DNA of 33,768 bases from Phallusia fumigata. Taxonomy: Eukaryota; Chordata; Ascidiacea; Phlebobranchia; Ascidiidae. The DNA is taken from contig QXVZ01014954.1 in the NCBI GenBank assembly GCA_008931825.1, positions 3,807 to 37,574 on the forward strand, read 5' to 3'. The position numbers and the translations under genes were made by a program. Under the pieces are notes generated by a model, which ran no database searches, was not told where the DNA came from, and saw nothing but the letters and a program-made list of their open reading frames with translations. Position 1 is the stretch's first letter. Every line of letters begins with the position of its first letter. Shown here piece after piece: positions 12,778 to 23,400 of this stretch.

Positions 12778-12787
12778 TGCTGAGTCA
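12778..12787 (-). promoter_or_regulatory. Antioxidant response element (NRF2/small-Maf type) upstream of GCLC
   Basis: On the GCLC strand the sequence is TGACTCAGCA. It matches the ARE core TGACnnnGC exactly and contains an embedded AP-1 site TGACTCA. It lies about 140 bases upstream of the GCLC ATG. Mammalian GCLC is a classic target of NRF2 acting through such an element, so position and sequence together make chance less likely. Binding is inferred. Confidence 0.6.
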
Positions 12788-13817
12788 TTCTGACAAGGAA
12801 ATTTTAAGCACGAGAAAGTTCAACCTGAAATGAACTCAACTCGACTCGAACCCGCAAACCGGTTTGGGCGTTTAATTTACCGAACAGCGACTGAACCAAA
12901 ACCACGTAAAAAAAATAACAAACACGACCCGGAACTGGACACTGTCTATAACTGACAGGCCGTCACTAATTTACGTCAAAGTGATTTTGTGAAAGAAATC
13001 AGTGCTTTGGTGAATAAATGCCGAGTACATGCAGTGTTTAGTGTGGAGCCATGGACGGCGGCACGTCGGGACAAGAGGGGACACTTTATTATTTATATGC
13101 GTTCTATCAAAAAACCTCATGAATGAAAAAGTATGTAGGCCTATGCATTATTATTTGCCCCCCTCGATCCGTATTAATGATGGCCAGTCCGCCTGCTGTC
13201 GCTCGTGATCCTATCTCTTTGTTGCCTTTCTTCAAACTCTAAGTTCGCAGATTTTCCTTTTTTTCGTTTCTTGGACACAAAGCGCACTAATGCGCGTCCC
13301 CTCGCATCATGTTATTTACTTTCGTATTCTTGCCATTTAAAGTCCCGAATACAGCTTCACTTCTTTACCCGTATTTGCTCTTAATGCGGTAGTCGTAGGT
13401 CACAGACCATTTTTCACAAGTTATGACGATCAGGCTGCGCGTCGTTGACACCCTGTGGACGCCCCAATTGCATCATTTCACCGATAATTTTAAAACTTCA
13501 TCGTTCAGTTTGGCGTAAGTTTCATTCAGTTTTTGGCCATATGCCTTTTCAGCCACCAACCTACTTAGTCGTCTTTTTACAACAGGGAGGGAGATTGTTT
13601 GTTTTCGTATTGTTTGTTTTTGTTTTTGCGTCTTTTAGCAGTTTTATGCACGTTAAATTGACAAAAAGCTGCATGTTCATTTTTCATTGTTGCTGTGCAA
13701 TAACAACATTGCTACTAAACATTTGTGTTGCAAAGTCCAAAATCTTCTTTGTGTGTTTCTTTGTTTATTTTATTTTTGCTCTCGGTGGTCGGATCCACGC
13801 TTGATGGTGCTCCGCGA

Positions 13818-13866
13818 ATGAGACGATCACCCCGCTGAAATATGCAACGGGGCATCTTTGTCTCAT
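13818..13866. other. GC-rich two-part stem-loop, function unknown
   Basis: ATGAGAC (13818-13824) pairs perfectly with GTCTCAT (13860-13866), and CCCCG (13830-13834) pairs with CGGGG (13848-13852), around a 13-base loop. Unpaired bases form an internal loop between the two stems. I could not match it to a tRNA, a spliceosomal snRNA, a SECIS element or a clear C/D snoRNA. Confidence 0.4.
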
Positions 13867-14627
13867 GCATGGTTATCTGCTAAAAATCGGCCAAACAGCA
13901 TATTAAATTTAAGACACAATACCCATTTACAAATAAAGGTCATTTCCCTGTTTCTTGCACTGTCTACACTACATTGAAAAAATGAAACGAAACAGTTATC
14001 AAACAACACCAGAAGAGTTTTGTTTAAAAAGCAAAAATGTCTTGTAAATGAGGGCGTGTGCTGAAAAGCGTGCATTGTCCAAGTTTAGGTTTTAATTCCG
14101 GTAGCAGTAACAACGTGGCGGCAAATTGTTCAAAGTCGACATTAGCAGCTAAGGACTTAAACAACCATTTTTCATGGCCACCCCTATTTTAAAAAAAGTC
14201 TTTTTGCAAGATCTCGCGACCCATATGTATGGCTAAACACATTTTCAGTTTTTAAAAAGAACGCGTGCTGGTCGCTACTTAAATAAACTGGGCTATGTAC
14301 ATAGTCTCGCAACGTAACCTCCAGATTCATCTTCAAACTCAACTCAGATCCCAGCCATTACTTATCTCGGAAATGCCAAAGAGTTTTTATTTCTCTAAAA
14401 CTGGCGGTCTGGAACAAACAAAAAACAGTACATGTCGCAGAAAATATCTTTTACACGACTCATCACGAATTGCAGACACCCTTTCATGTATTATGTTTAT
14501 TTGGAATACTTGCCCTAACTACGTAAAACAAGGGGGCGGCGCGGCAATTGCTTAATGACAGTAAGTTACATGAAAAGGAAGTTTTGTACGATTTATCTTC
14601 TTTGCGTATGCGTGTGCAAAGCCAATN

Positions 14628-14761
14628 CAAACACTGGTCCAGTTGGCCCATGATAGACTGCCCTGAAACACAATAGTGAAAGCCAAAACAATCTTCAATT
14701 TAACCCACAAAGGAGTAATTCGTTGATCCAAAATTTTGAAAATAATGGTTTCTGACATTTT
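14628..14761 (-). CDS. Two-domain channel: exon with domain II S1, cut by contig end
   Basis: The exon opens after the acceptor ACCAACAG in phase 0, matching the phase at the end of the preceding exon (14951). It starts KMSETIIFKILDQR, then has a hydrophobic helix (LKIVLAFTIVFQ), consistent with the first transmembrane segment of the second channel domain. It runs into the n at 14627, so its donor site and the following S2-S5 exons are not in the window. It belongs to the gene at 17427-26915, in spite of its position here. Confidence 0.7.
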
Positions 14762-14950
14762 CTGTTGGTTTTGGTAACCAATGAAAACACAAAAAAGTTG
14801 AATTAAGACTAATTTTTTCTGGGGATAAGGTTGTTCTATTTTTTTGACCTGGTTTATTTAAACAGATGTTTTGGTAAGAACAAGGATGTATTGCTTCCAC
14901 AGGCTAAATAAACTTGTTTTTGAGTATATTTCTTATTAGAAAAATCTTAC

Positions 14951-15163
14951 GTGTATGATATCTTTGCAAACATTTTGGATTTTTTGCAAGACAACATGAT
15001 TTATTTGGTTTTCATCATTGTCAGTTTTATTTGCTTTTGGCTCTTCTTCGAATACATAACTGAGTGTCTCAATCAATTTAGTTGTCCAATCATAAGAGTC
15101 AATTACTCCATCACCATACATGCTTATGTAGTTGATCAATTCCTGGTTTTCTTCATCTGAGTT
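14951..15163 (-). CDS. Two-domain channel: I-II linker exon with EF-hand-like motif
   Basis: A 71-codon exon, phase 0 at both ends, joining the exon that ends LFRILKPQ to the domain II S1 exon. It contains NYISMYGDGVIDSYDW, a degenerate EF-hand-like loop (Gly and Ile in the conserved positions, few Ca-binding side chains), then an acidic stretch. A second copy, cut by the contig join, is at 20603-20761. The acceptor (AAAAAAG) is weak but is the one that keeps the phase. Confidence 0.75.
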
Positions 15164-15389
15164 CTTTTTTAGCATGAATATTTAATTAAAAAACGTCAGT
15201 GACAGGTAAGTAGACACACAGGCACTATAATATGTTGTACATTACAGCAAATATAACCAACAATTTCTGTAACCAGAGTGGGATCAATTACATGAATTTA
15301 GACCAATTACAATTACAAATACTCCTAAGGTTTTTTTCAATTACACTACAAGTATTTGGAGCTAAAAAATGAAATTATAAAAACAATAA

Positions 15390-15880
15390 TATCTAGAAGG
15401 GTGGCTTTCACCACATTAGGATTCAATTCCATATATAGCATCACCCAATTTATGATGTATATATATGTATGAAACCTTGTTTTATATTGGGTCCTAAAGC
15501 TATCTAAACTTTTTATGGCATGACACATGCAAAGATGTAAAATATGCATTTTTCTGGATACATGTTAAAATAAAAGCAGTCATTTTTCATAAATTCTACA
15601 TGCTACATTTGATTAAATGAAAGAGTTTGTGGTTAAGAAAGCACAGTGGCAAACCACAAAGGCTCATTCTACAAACTTAATGTGACTAAAAGGTCAACTG
15701 CTGGGCTTGAGGGTTAAACATAGCATTCCTTTTAGCAAAATAATATTTATAAAAACTGTCCAAATTTCACTAAATTTCGACATAGTTTGTTTATGCAACC
15801 CATTTAGGGGGCTAGGGGTAACTGCTGGGTCTATAGGGAAAACAAAGAAATCAATGCACCACAATGGCATGTTCTACAAA
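15390..15880 (+). repeat. Composite dispersed repeat: leader plus unit-like sequence
   Basis: Leader from CTAGAAGGGTGGCTT at about 15392, through ATTGGGTCCTAAAG and ATGCATTTTTCTGGATA, followed by about two units with the ACATAGTTTGTTTATG, CCATTTAGGGGGCTAG and CACCACAATGGCATG blocks. It lies in an intron of the channel gene. The same sequence reappears at 20988-21478 because of the duplicated contig. Confidence 0.6.
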
Positions 15881-16533
15881 CTATGTAAATTTGAACCTAA
15901 AGCACAGCACCGCTTTGAATCTAAACTTGTCAATCACTGCCTTTCAGTCAAGCCTCTTTGTGTTTGGGGCAGAAGAGTTAGCATTTCAACACATGTTTAG
16001 GGCTGTAAGGGTAATAACTTGCCCAAACTGGTTGATTTCATTTACTGAAAGCAAAAAATCTCAATTAAAATTACATGAAAATGTGTGTGTACCTGTGGTT
16101 TCAAAATCCTAAACAATTTGAGTAATTTGGGATCATCAACTGGCAATTGGCCATTTCCCAATGGATCCATAAGATTCCATGCTTTGGCAAGTTCTTCACG
16201 TTGTTGTCTGAACAAAAACACTTTAGCACCTTGTGTACTAAATACAGTAAATTGGCGAAAGTACCTCCTCTCCTGCTTGACATGTCTTTTGCTGTAATCC
16301 CAGTAACTTTCAACAATAATTGCAAGCAAAATGGCAGTTAGAAAGAAAACACCAGCATACAAATATAGTCCAAAATAAAAAAAATTCGCCCAACTCTTGT
16401 TAAATGCAGGGATAATAAATTCCTACAAAACGAAATGAATAGATAAGACAAAAAAAAAACAAATCAATACAAAGGCAACACTTTTACATACTGGATAATT
16501 TTCTGTGGACATCAAAACAAACATGTGCATGGN

Positions 16534-17426
16534 AGTAAATTGTTATGCAGCGAAAATACATAAAAACCTATATTTTGATTTTATTCATTTTTTGAAAAAA
16601 AAGTAATACTAAACCGTATTTTAAAATTCGAGTGGATGCCCACAGATAAAGTTAGTTTCTGGCGTCACAACTCGGCTTTCACAAATGACAAAGTTCAAGT
16701 ACATCATTTTCGTTTGTTAATTGCCCACGATTGTGGCCCCACACAACTTGCATTGCACTACCGACAGCGCATGTCTGCATTCTAACTTTTCGTAGCAGCA
16801 AACAATCAACATGTCAGAACCTGTACGGATCCACACAACACGAAAGTAGACTAGTACTTCAAGTTTAATGCGTCAGTACATTAAAGGCACTGGTAAATAC
16901 GAGCATAGTGATGGGTGGGCTTGGTGACAGTGATAATACTACAGTGCAATGGTGAAAAATTAATGAATGAATGCGATGTAAATAACGCATTTGCATGTCC
17001 ACTAGATACAATGTGTCAATATGATAATGAAAAACACAACCGATACAAAACATTTCGCTTTATCTCAATAAGACTACACAATGGTGTTGATGATTCAGCA
17101 ATCTCAATAAACATGTCATTAAAAGTTAAAACAACATACGAACGGTGAGCAAGCTAAGTTCGCGGCGTGCAATATTGAAACATTTTCGCATGTTTAAAAG
17201 TAAACTAGTACATAAACGTGCAAATGATCGGTTTTAAAGGTGGTAGTATTATGTAGTCATGTGAGGATTGTGTAAAAAAAACTCTGACCCATATGGTACA
17301 CGGCAGATGCCGCTTACGACTTGAACAAATATTTCCAGACAGCTTCCATGCGCTGACGATAAACGACTCCAATCAATCATTTACAAAGTCGACCTCTACT
17401 AAGCTTATCAGGTTTTATGCCACAGT
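16534..17426. other. 3' flank of the channel gene
   Basis: Lies between the contig join and the stop codon of the channel gene on the minus strand. Probably 3' UTR followed by intergenic DNA. Frames at 16915-17148 (plus) and 16865-17053 (minus) show no recognisable protein. No repeat of the composite family was seen. Confidence 0.4.
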
Positions 17427-20400
17427 TTACTCGGCCAATTTCACATCTTTATCGAGCATTATTTTATTTTTATTTGCGAATTTTTCAACCCAGTCCGGTG
17501 GATTCTGCCCTTTGTTCATTTCCGCCGAATTCTTTCTCCTGGTAGACATCCCCCCGCGTGGACTGGCCTCGGGAAGTGTTAAGGTATCTGTGTTCAAAAG
17601 TTTCGTATTAAAATCTGGTGCAGTTGTTTGACTAATATTCAATACATGGAAAAATTGGACACAGAGCTAATCAACGGCCTTGAAGAAAAAATTTTTACGT
17701 ACCATTTTACATGTGTGGTTAATTGTTTGGTTGTAAAATTGGTTACTATTGCAGTAAAATAGCTTACTGACCCCACGCCTTCTATTTTGGTTCAGAAATA
17801 AAAATTGAAAAAACACGCAAGAACATACTTGTGTCGGTGTGAGTGTCGGAAGGATCATCCTCATCAATATTTGTTTCATTTACCTCAGACACAGTGAGGC
17901 GTGGAAGGTTTGAGAGTACATCTGCTTGCTCTTCCTCCTCCTCTGATAGTTCCTCGTGAATCCTATCAATGACAGACCACGCTTTTAAATAAATTGTTAT
18001 TTATCACATTTTTTCTTTGTTTCAATGTTTACCACTTGAAGGAAGGATATGTCAACCAAACAATAAACAAACAAAGAGAAAAACAGAAAACTTACGCTTT
18101 GGGAAGTTGATACGTGGAATTCCGCATGTGAGAATTGTGTCTGCGCCCCAAACCACCTTTAAACTTCCCGCTCAAAGCATTCAACTAAACACATAACGTT
18201 ACATACCGGTGAATTTGTCCGCAAAACTAACTTACCTCGTCCTGATTCATTATGGTTATGTCTCCAAGAATCTGACGCCGCCAATCAGCCCCGTCATTCC
18301 GCTTTCGTATTCGAGTTTGTGAGATTCGATGATGGGGAGATGGCGGTTGTTTCTTGACCTCCGCAGGGGATACCTGTAAAACAAAAGTAGGTAACACACA
18401 GCACACTCTTATGCGGTGTAGACAAAAACAACAACAGATTACGTTAAACTTGACGTGATTTTGTTTGTGAGAAGAATCTTCATCAAGACCTGACGATGTT
18501 TCACCTTCAGCGTTTGTCCCTGCAATGACCGTGTTACACTTGCTCAATTTAAATTAAATTCATGTAAATTATTTTACCATTGCTGGCAGCTACGGCGACC
18601 ACGTGATCAGCAGGAAACCAGCCATTGGGTCCAAGGTACATGTTTTGCGTTTGTTCGCTCACTGGAAGGACATCACCCTCGTGAATGGTCATTTCGCGCA
18701 CGTTGCGGGCATGAAAAGCTTTGATAACTTGCACGGCTTTCTTCAATCTCACAACACCTACAAAGCAAGTGTAAGGGTACAACATTTTTGATAGTAAGTT
18801 GACACATGTGGATTGCAGAATGCAAATTTGTCAAAACTTTACAAATACTTGCGAGCAAAATAAAAAAACTTCATTAGATTTCATCCATCTATGGTTAAGC
18901 ATACAAACTTTCTATTTGTAGTTTGTTTTCTTCTTTTTTCAATGCATCGGCAATTTTCTTTTCCTCCTGTTTCGTTTGCCTTCGTTCTTTTCTTCGTTTA
19001 TCTTGCCGCTGCTTCAAAGCCTTTTGCCTTCTATCTATGCCCGACCCTTCTCCTGTTGAAATCTTTCGTGTAGGTTCCTCCACTTTCAAACTAGACACAA
19101 ATATAAACTTTTATTCAACGAAACAGCCGCCTCTAATACACGCCTGTTTCTGTGTGAAGTAGCAGTCTGTTACCAACTGCGTTTTACATATGGGGTAAAA
19201 CAATCAGCGTTTAAACACGTATCTAAAGGAAGAAATTAAAAAGCACCCTCAATATCTACGTTTTTGGGCTAAATACAATTGGATTTGTGCGTCTAAAGGG
19301 CATGTACACAACAAACTAAATATTTGGGGTTAAAAAGGAAAAACAAAATAGTCACAAAATACTTTTTAAGGGGATCCTAATCAACCAAAAGGAGATCATG
19401 CAGTATTAAACTTCTTAAAATTTTTGGGGATCACAATGCAATTGCTGCTTGATTGCAACAAGCTACATGACTGACCAGCAGCTTCATCGTAGCATCTGCT
19501 ACATAAGAGCAGTGGTCTGATGCCAGCATAACCTGTCATACACTCCTTAACACTGTGGATTTTGCTTTCTGGGCAGGAAAGCAAGGGTGAAACACATGTT
19601 TGGGTTTGTAAGTGTAGCCATTGAGGAAGTCAGGAATTTTAGGGTAAAAGGATTTAAATGACCAATAAGCACCCTTTCGAACGGCGTTTTTAACTTTAAC
19701 TCATGGGCATAATATTTTTAACCTAAATGAACATTAGGTTGACAGAAAAATAGGGTTTCTCAGTGACCTTGGTTTTCTTCTCGGAGATATTGTTTTTCCA
19801 TTAATGCTGGTCACAGTGTCTTCACTGCTCAGATTTCCGTGTTCCAACCTTGGTGTAGGTGTTGGGGTTCGCGCCCCTAATGAACCTAGTGTCCCTCTTC
19901 GCACTGAATATGGACTGCTTGCGAAATCATTTAGAGTGCCTGATCCCACACTCAGCCTGGGATTTCTTGAACTTGCAAAAATTTCACGAAGCGTGTTTTT
20001 GGCTGCTGACTTTAGTGATGTGTTTTCATGCTGTAAAAAGAAAATTTGATGCACAGATGGTCATAAAAATTAATCACAGTAAATACCTTGTGTGGATCTT
20101 GGGGATCATCATCAATTGCATGGACACTGTCTAGGGTATTGTTGTCAATTGCAAGCTTTTTGTAAGCTTCAATTGATATGGCAACAAACAAATTCATCAC
20201 AATCATGTCAACAATTAGGTAGCAGGAAATGAAGTAAAATACAGATGGCCAACCTAAAACAATCACACTTCTTGACCTTATTTTTTTTTAAATGGTGTGA
20301 CATATGTATCATTGCTTTATACCTGAATCAAGTATGGCACCCAACATAATCTCATGCCAATCGTTGGTTGTGACAATCTGGAAGACTATTAACAATGCAC

Positions 20401-23400
20401 ATCCAAAAGTTTCAAAACCAACTCCACATCCATATTCAACATAGCTTCCTTCATACCCTTGTCTGCTACTGTTGGTTAATGTACTACAAAAAAACATCAG
20501 GTAGAGTAATTCGACTGTGGTTAAATAATGAACTTTACAGTAATAATATCAAGAAAAAGTTCAAACTACTTTTTTTTGTAAAAAATTTACTTACTTATTT
20601 TNTTGGTTTTCATCATTGTCAGTTTTATTTGCTTTTGGCTCTTCTTCGAATACATAACTGAGTGTCTCAATCAATTTAGTTGTCCAATCATAAGAGTCAA
20701 TTACTCCATCACCATACATGCTTATGTAGTTGATCAATTCCTGGTTTTCTTCATCTGAGTTCTTTTTTAGCATGAATATTTAATTAAAAAACGTCAGTGA
20801 CAGGTAAGTAGACACACAGGCACTATAATATGTTGTACATTACAGCAAATATAACCAACAATTTCTGTAACCAGAGTGGGATCAATTACATGAATTTAGA
20901 CCAATTACAATTACAAATACTCCTAAGGTTTTTTTCAATTACACTACAAGTATTTGGAGCTAAAAAATGAAATTATAAAAACAATAATATCTAGAAGGGT
21001 GGCTTTCACCACATTAGGATTCAATTCCATATATAGCATCACCCAATTTATGATGTATATATATGTATGAAACCTTGTTTTATATTGGGTCCTAAAGCTA
21101 TCTAAACTTTTTATGGCATGACACATGCAAAGATGTAAAATATGCATTTTTCTGGATACATGTTAAAATAAAAGCAGTCATTTTTCATAAATTCTACATG
21201 CTACATTTGATTAAATGAAAGAGTTTGTGGTTAAGAAAGCACAGTGGCAAACCACAAAGGCTCATTCTACAAACTTAATGTGACTAAAAGGTCAACTGCT
21301 GGGCTTGAGGGTTAAACATAGCATTCCTTTTAGCAAAATAATATTTATAAAAACTGTCCAAATTTCACTAAATTTCGACATAGTTTGTTTATGCAACCCA
21401 TTTAGGGGGCTAGGGGTAACTGCTGGGTCTATAGGGAAAACAAAGAAATCAATGCACCACAATGGCATGTTCTACAAACTATGTAAATTTGAACCTAAAG
21501 CACAGCACCGCTTTGAATCTAAACTTGTCAATCACTGCCTTTCAGTCAAGCCTCTTTGTGTTTGGGGCAGAAGAGTTAGCATTTCAACACATGTTTAGGG
21601 CTGTAAGGGTAATAACTTGCCCAAACTGGTTGATTTCATTTACTGAAAGCAAAAAATCTCAATTAAAATTACATGAAAATGTGTGTGTACCTGTGGTTTC
21701 AAAATCCTAAACAATTTGAGTAATTTGGGATCATCAACTGGCAATTGGCCATTTCCCAATGGATCCATAAGATTCCATGCTTTGGCAAGTTCTTCACGTT
21801 GTTGTCTGAACAAAAACACTTTAGCACCTTGTGTACTAAATACAGTAAATTGGCGAAAGTACCTCCTCTCCTGCTTGACATGTCTTTTGCTGTAATCCCA
21901 GTAACTTTCAACAATAATTGCAAGCAAAATGGCAGTTAGAAAGAAAACACCAGCATACAAATATAGTCCAAAATAAAAAAAATTCGCCCAACTCTTGTTA
22001 AATGCAGGGATAATAAATTCCTACAAAACGAAATGAATAGATAAGACAAAAAAAAAACAAATCAATACAAAGGCAACACTTTTACATACTGGATAATTTT
22101 CTGTGGACATCAAAACAAACATGTGCATGGCAGCACTAGCAACTTGATCAAATGCCCTGTTAAATACAAAGTGTATGTTTCGAATGCACATACATTGATG
22201 TTTTTTGCAAAATTTACTCACCCAGAATAAATATTTGAGCAATTCCAACTAAAAATATTTTAAAACTTGTTAGTTTAAAGTGAAGTTTTTTTTTCAATTT
22301 AAACATCTACTTCATGTGAACTTGTTTGTTTTACAACCAGTCACAAAACTAACTTTTACAGTATTAACCCACCTTGTGGTACCATTACAGCATGTTGAAG
22401 GAAGAGAATGGTAATCATTCATAAAAACATGGAGTCCAATTGATGCAAATGTTACTATGAATATCGCAATAATCAACAGCACCTAATTAAATGTTTCAAT
22501 GTCAAACAAAGTTTGAATTCAAGCATTTTTTCTGCCTTGAATTCAAGTATGCTCAGAATGACTGAATAAATTTTCACTAAACAGTAAACCTCAGTTAATT
22601 CGAATGATATGAGCTTAATATGATGTACAAATGATTTATAATGCTGTTTTTAACAAAAAGGCATTGAATCAGGAACTTTACCAATTCCTGATAAAATTTG
22701 TTCTTTTTACAATTTTTAATTCAGTTTTCATACACTCTACCACATTTTCACAACAAAAATACATGTAACTGCTTTGTGCAAGATACCTGTTTCACTACAT
22801 TGTGTTGCGCAGTCTACAATATTGCAACATCATAATCACTCAACTGACTAATTACCATTATTACCCAGGTACGACGTATTAGTCAACTGCTATGTTTGCT
22901 GCCCAATGCTTTTTGGGTATTCAGTGCATAAGGATATGCCGAATCAATAAATTCATTTCATTTTGAAGAAATTCTAACATCACAAGGTTGCTAACATGTT
23001 CAATTAAAGTGATTTTGCTGATCAACTACTACTGAAACAAATATATCTGGATTAACTGGATCTTTGCTTAATGTTGATGAATTTGTCAGACCAATCAAAT
23101 CAAGATCAACGGAGGTTTACTGTATATACATAATAATTAAAACAAAGGAATATCATCCATACCTTGCCTAATTTACTGATGATACTCAACAGAACATTAA
23201 ATATGTGAGCAACATTTTTTGATTTGCACAGTAGCATTGATGCTCGAAAGCAGCGAAAAGGGCACAACAGTCTCTGCGTAAAATGTAATTTTATTATTAC
23301 ACAGTTGTAATTAGCCATGTTGCAACAAACAATGGGCACACCACTTACTATATTGGTTGCTGCCTCAACCACAAGAATAATAAAATCAACAATGAAAAAC

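Larger units (their letters stand above)
12640..14626. other. GCLC upstream region to contig end; no gene recognised
   Basis: Holds the putative GCLC promoter: the ARE at 12778-12787 and a CRE-like TTACGTCA at 12971-12978. Part of the stretch (13000-13850) is richer in GC and CpG than its surroundings. Frames at 13445-13804 and 14295-14555 on the plus strand are open but show no recognisable domain and no splice context. A stem-loop lies at 13818-13866. The contig ends at the n at 14627. Confidence 0.5.
14628..16532. other. Misplaced small contig of the channel gene
   Basis: Bounded by n at 14627 and 16533. Bases 15005-16532 repeat 20603-22130 at a constant offset of 5598 with no difference seen by eye. 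Bases 14628-15004 are unique and carry channel coding sequence. The piece therefore overlaps the left end of the contig starting at 20603 and should sit between 20601 and 20603. Channel exons repeated here: 16532-16492 (partial pore), 16422-16265 and 16207-16093. Confidence 0.85.

Noticed and set aside
13445-13804. 119-codon open frame on the plus strand
   Set aside because: No recognisable domain, low-complexity Phe/Val-rich second half, no splice context or neighbouring exon; most likely chance.
13818-13866. SECIS element or C/D snoRNA
   Set aside because: The stem-loop lacks the SECIS quartet with matching GA on the opposite strand, and no convincing C and D box pair closes a terminal stem.
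14295-14555. 86-codon open frame on the plus strand near the contig end
   Set aside because: No similarity recognised, no supporting exon structure, and it stops just before an assembly join.
15864-16000. Overlapping plus-strand frames repeated at 21462-21598
   Set aside because: They lie in an intron of the channel gene over composite-repeat sequence; the duplication is an assembly artefact, not evidence of a gene family.
18227-19098. A separate SH3 adaptor gene downstream of the channel
   Set aside because: The exon join from the channel tail (19768) to the coiled-coil exon (19090) and on to the SH3 exon keeps phase with GT-AG sites, and no start codon in a good context opens the SH3 part.
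20603-22130. Tandem gene duplication of the channel
   Set aside because: Copies are identical over 1528 bases and bounded exactly by n characters, so an unmerged contig overlap explains them better.
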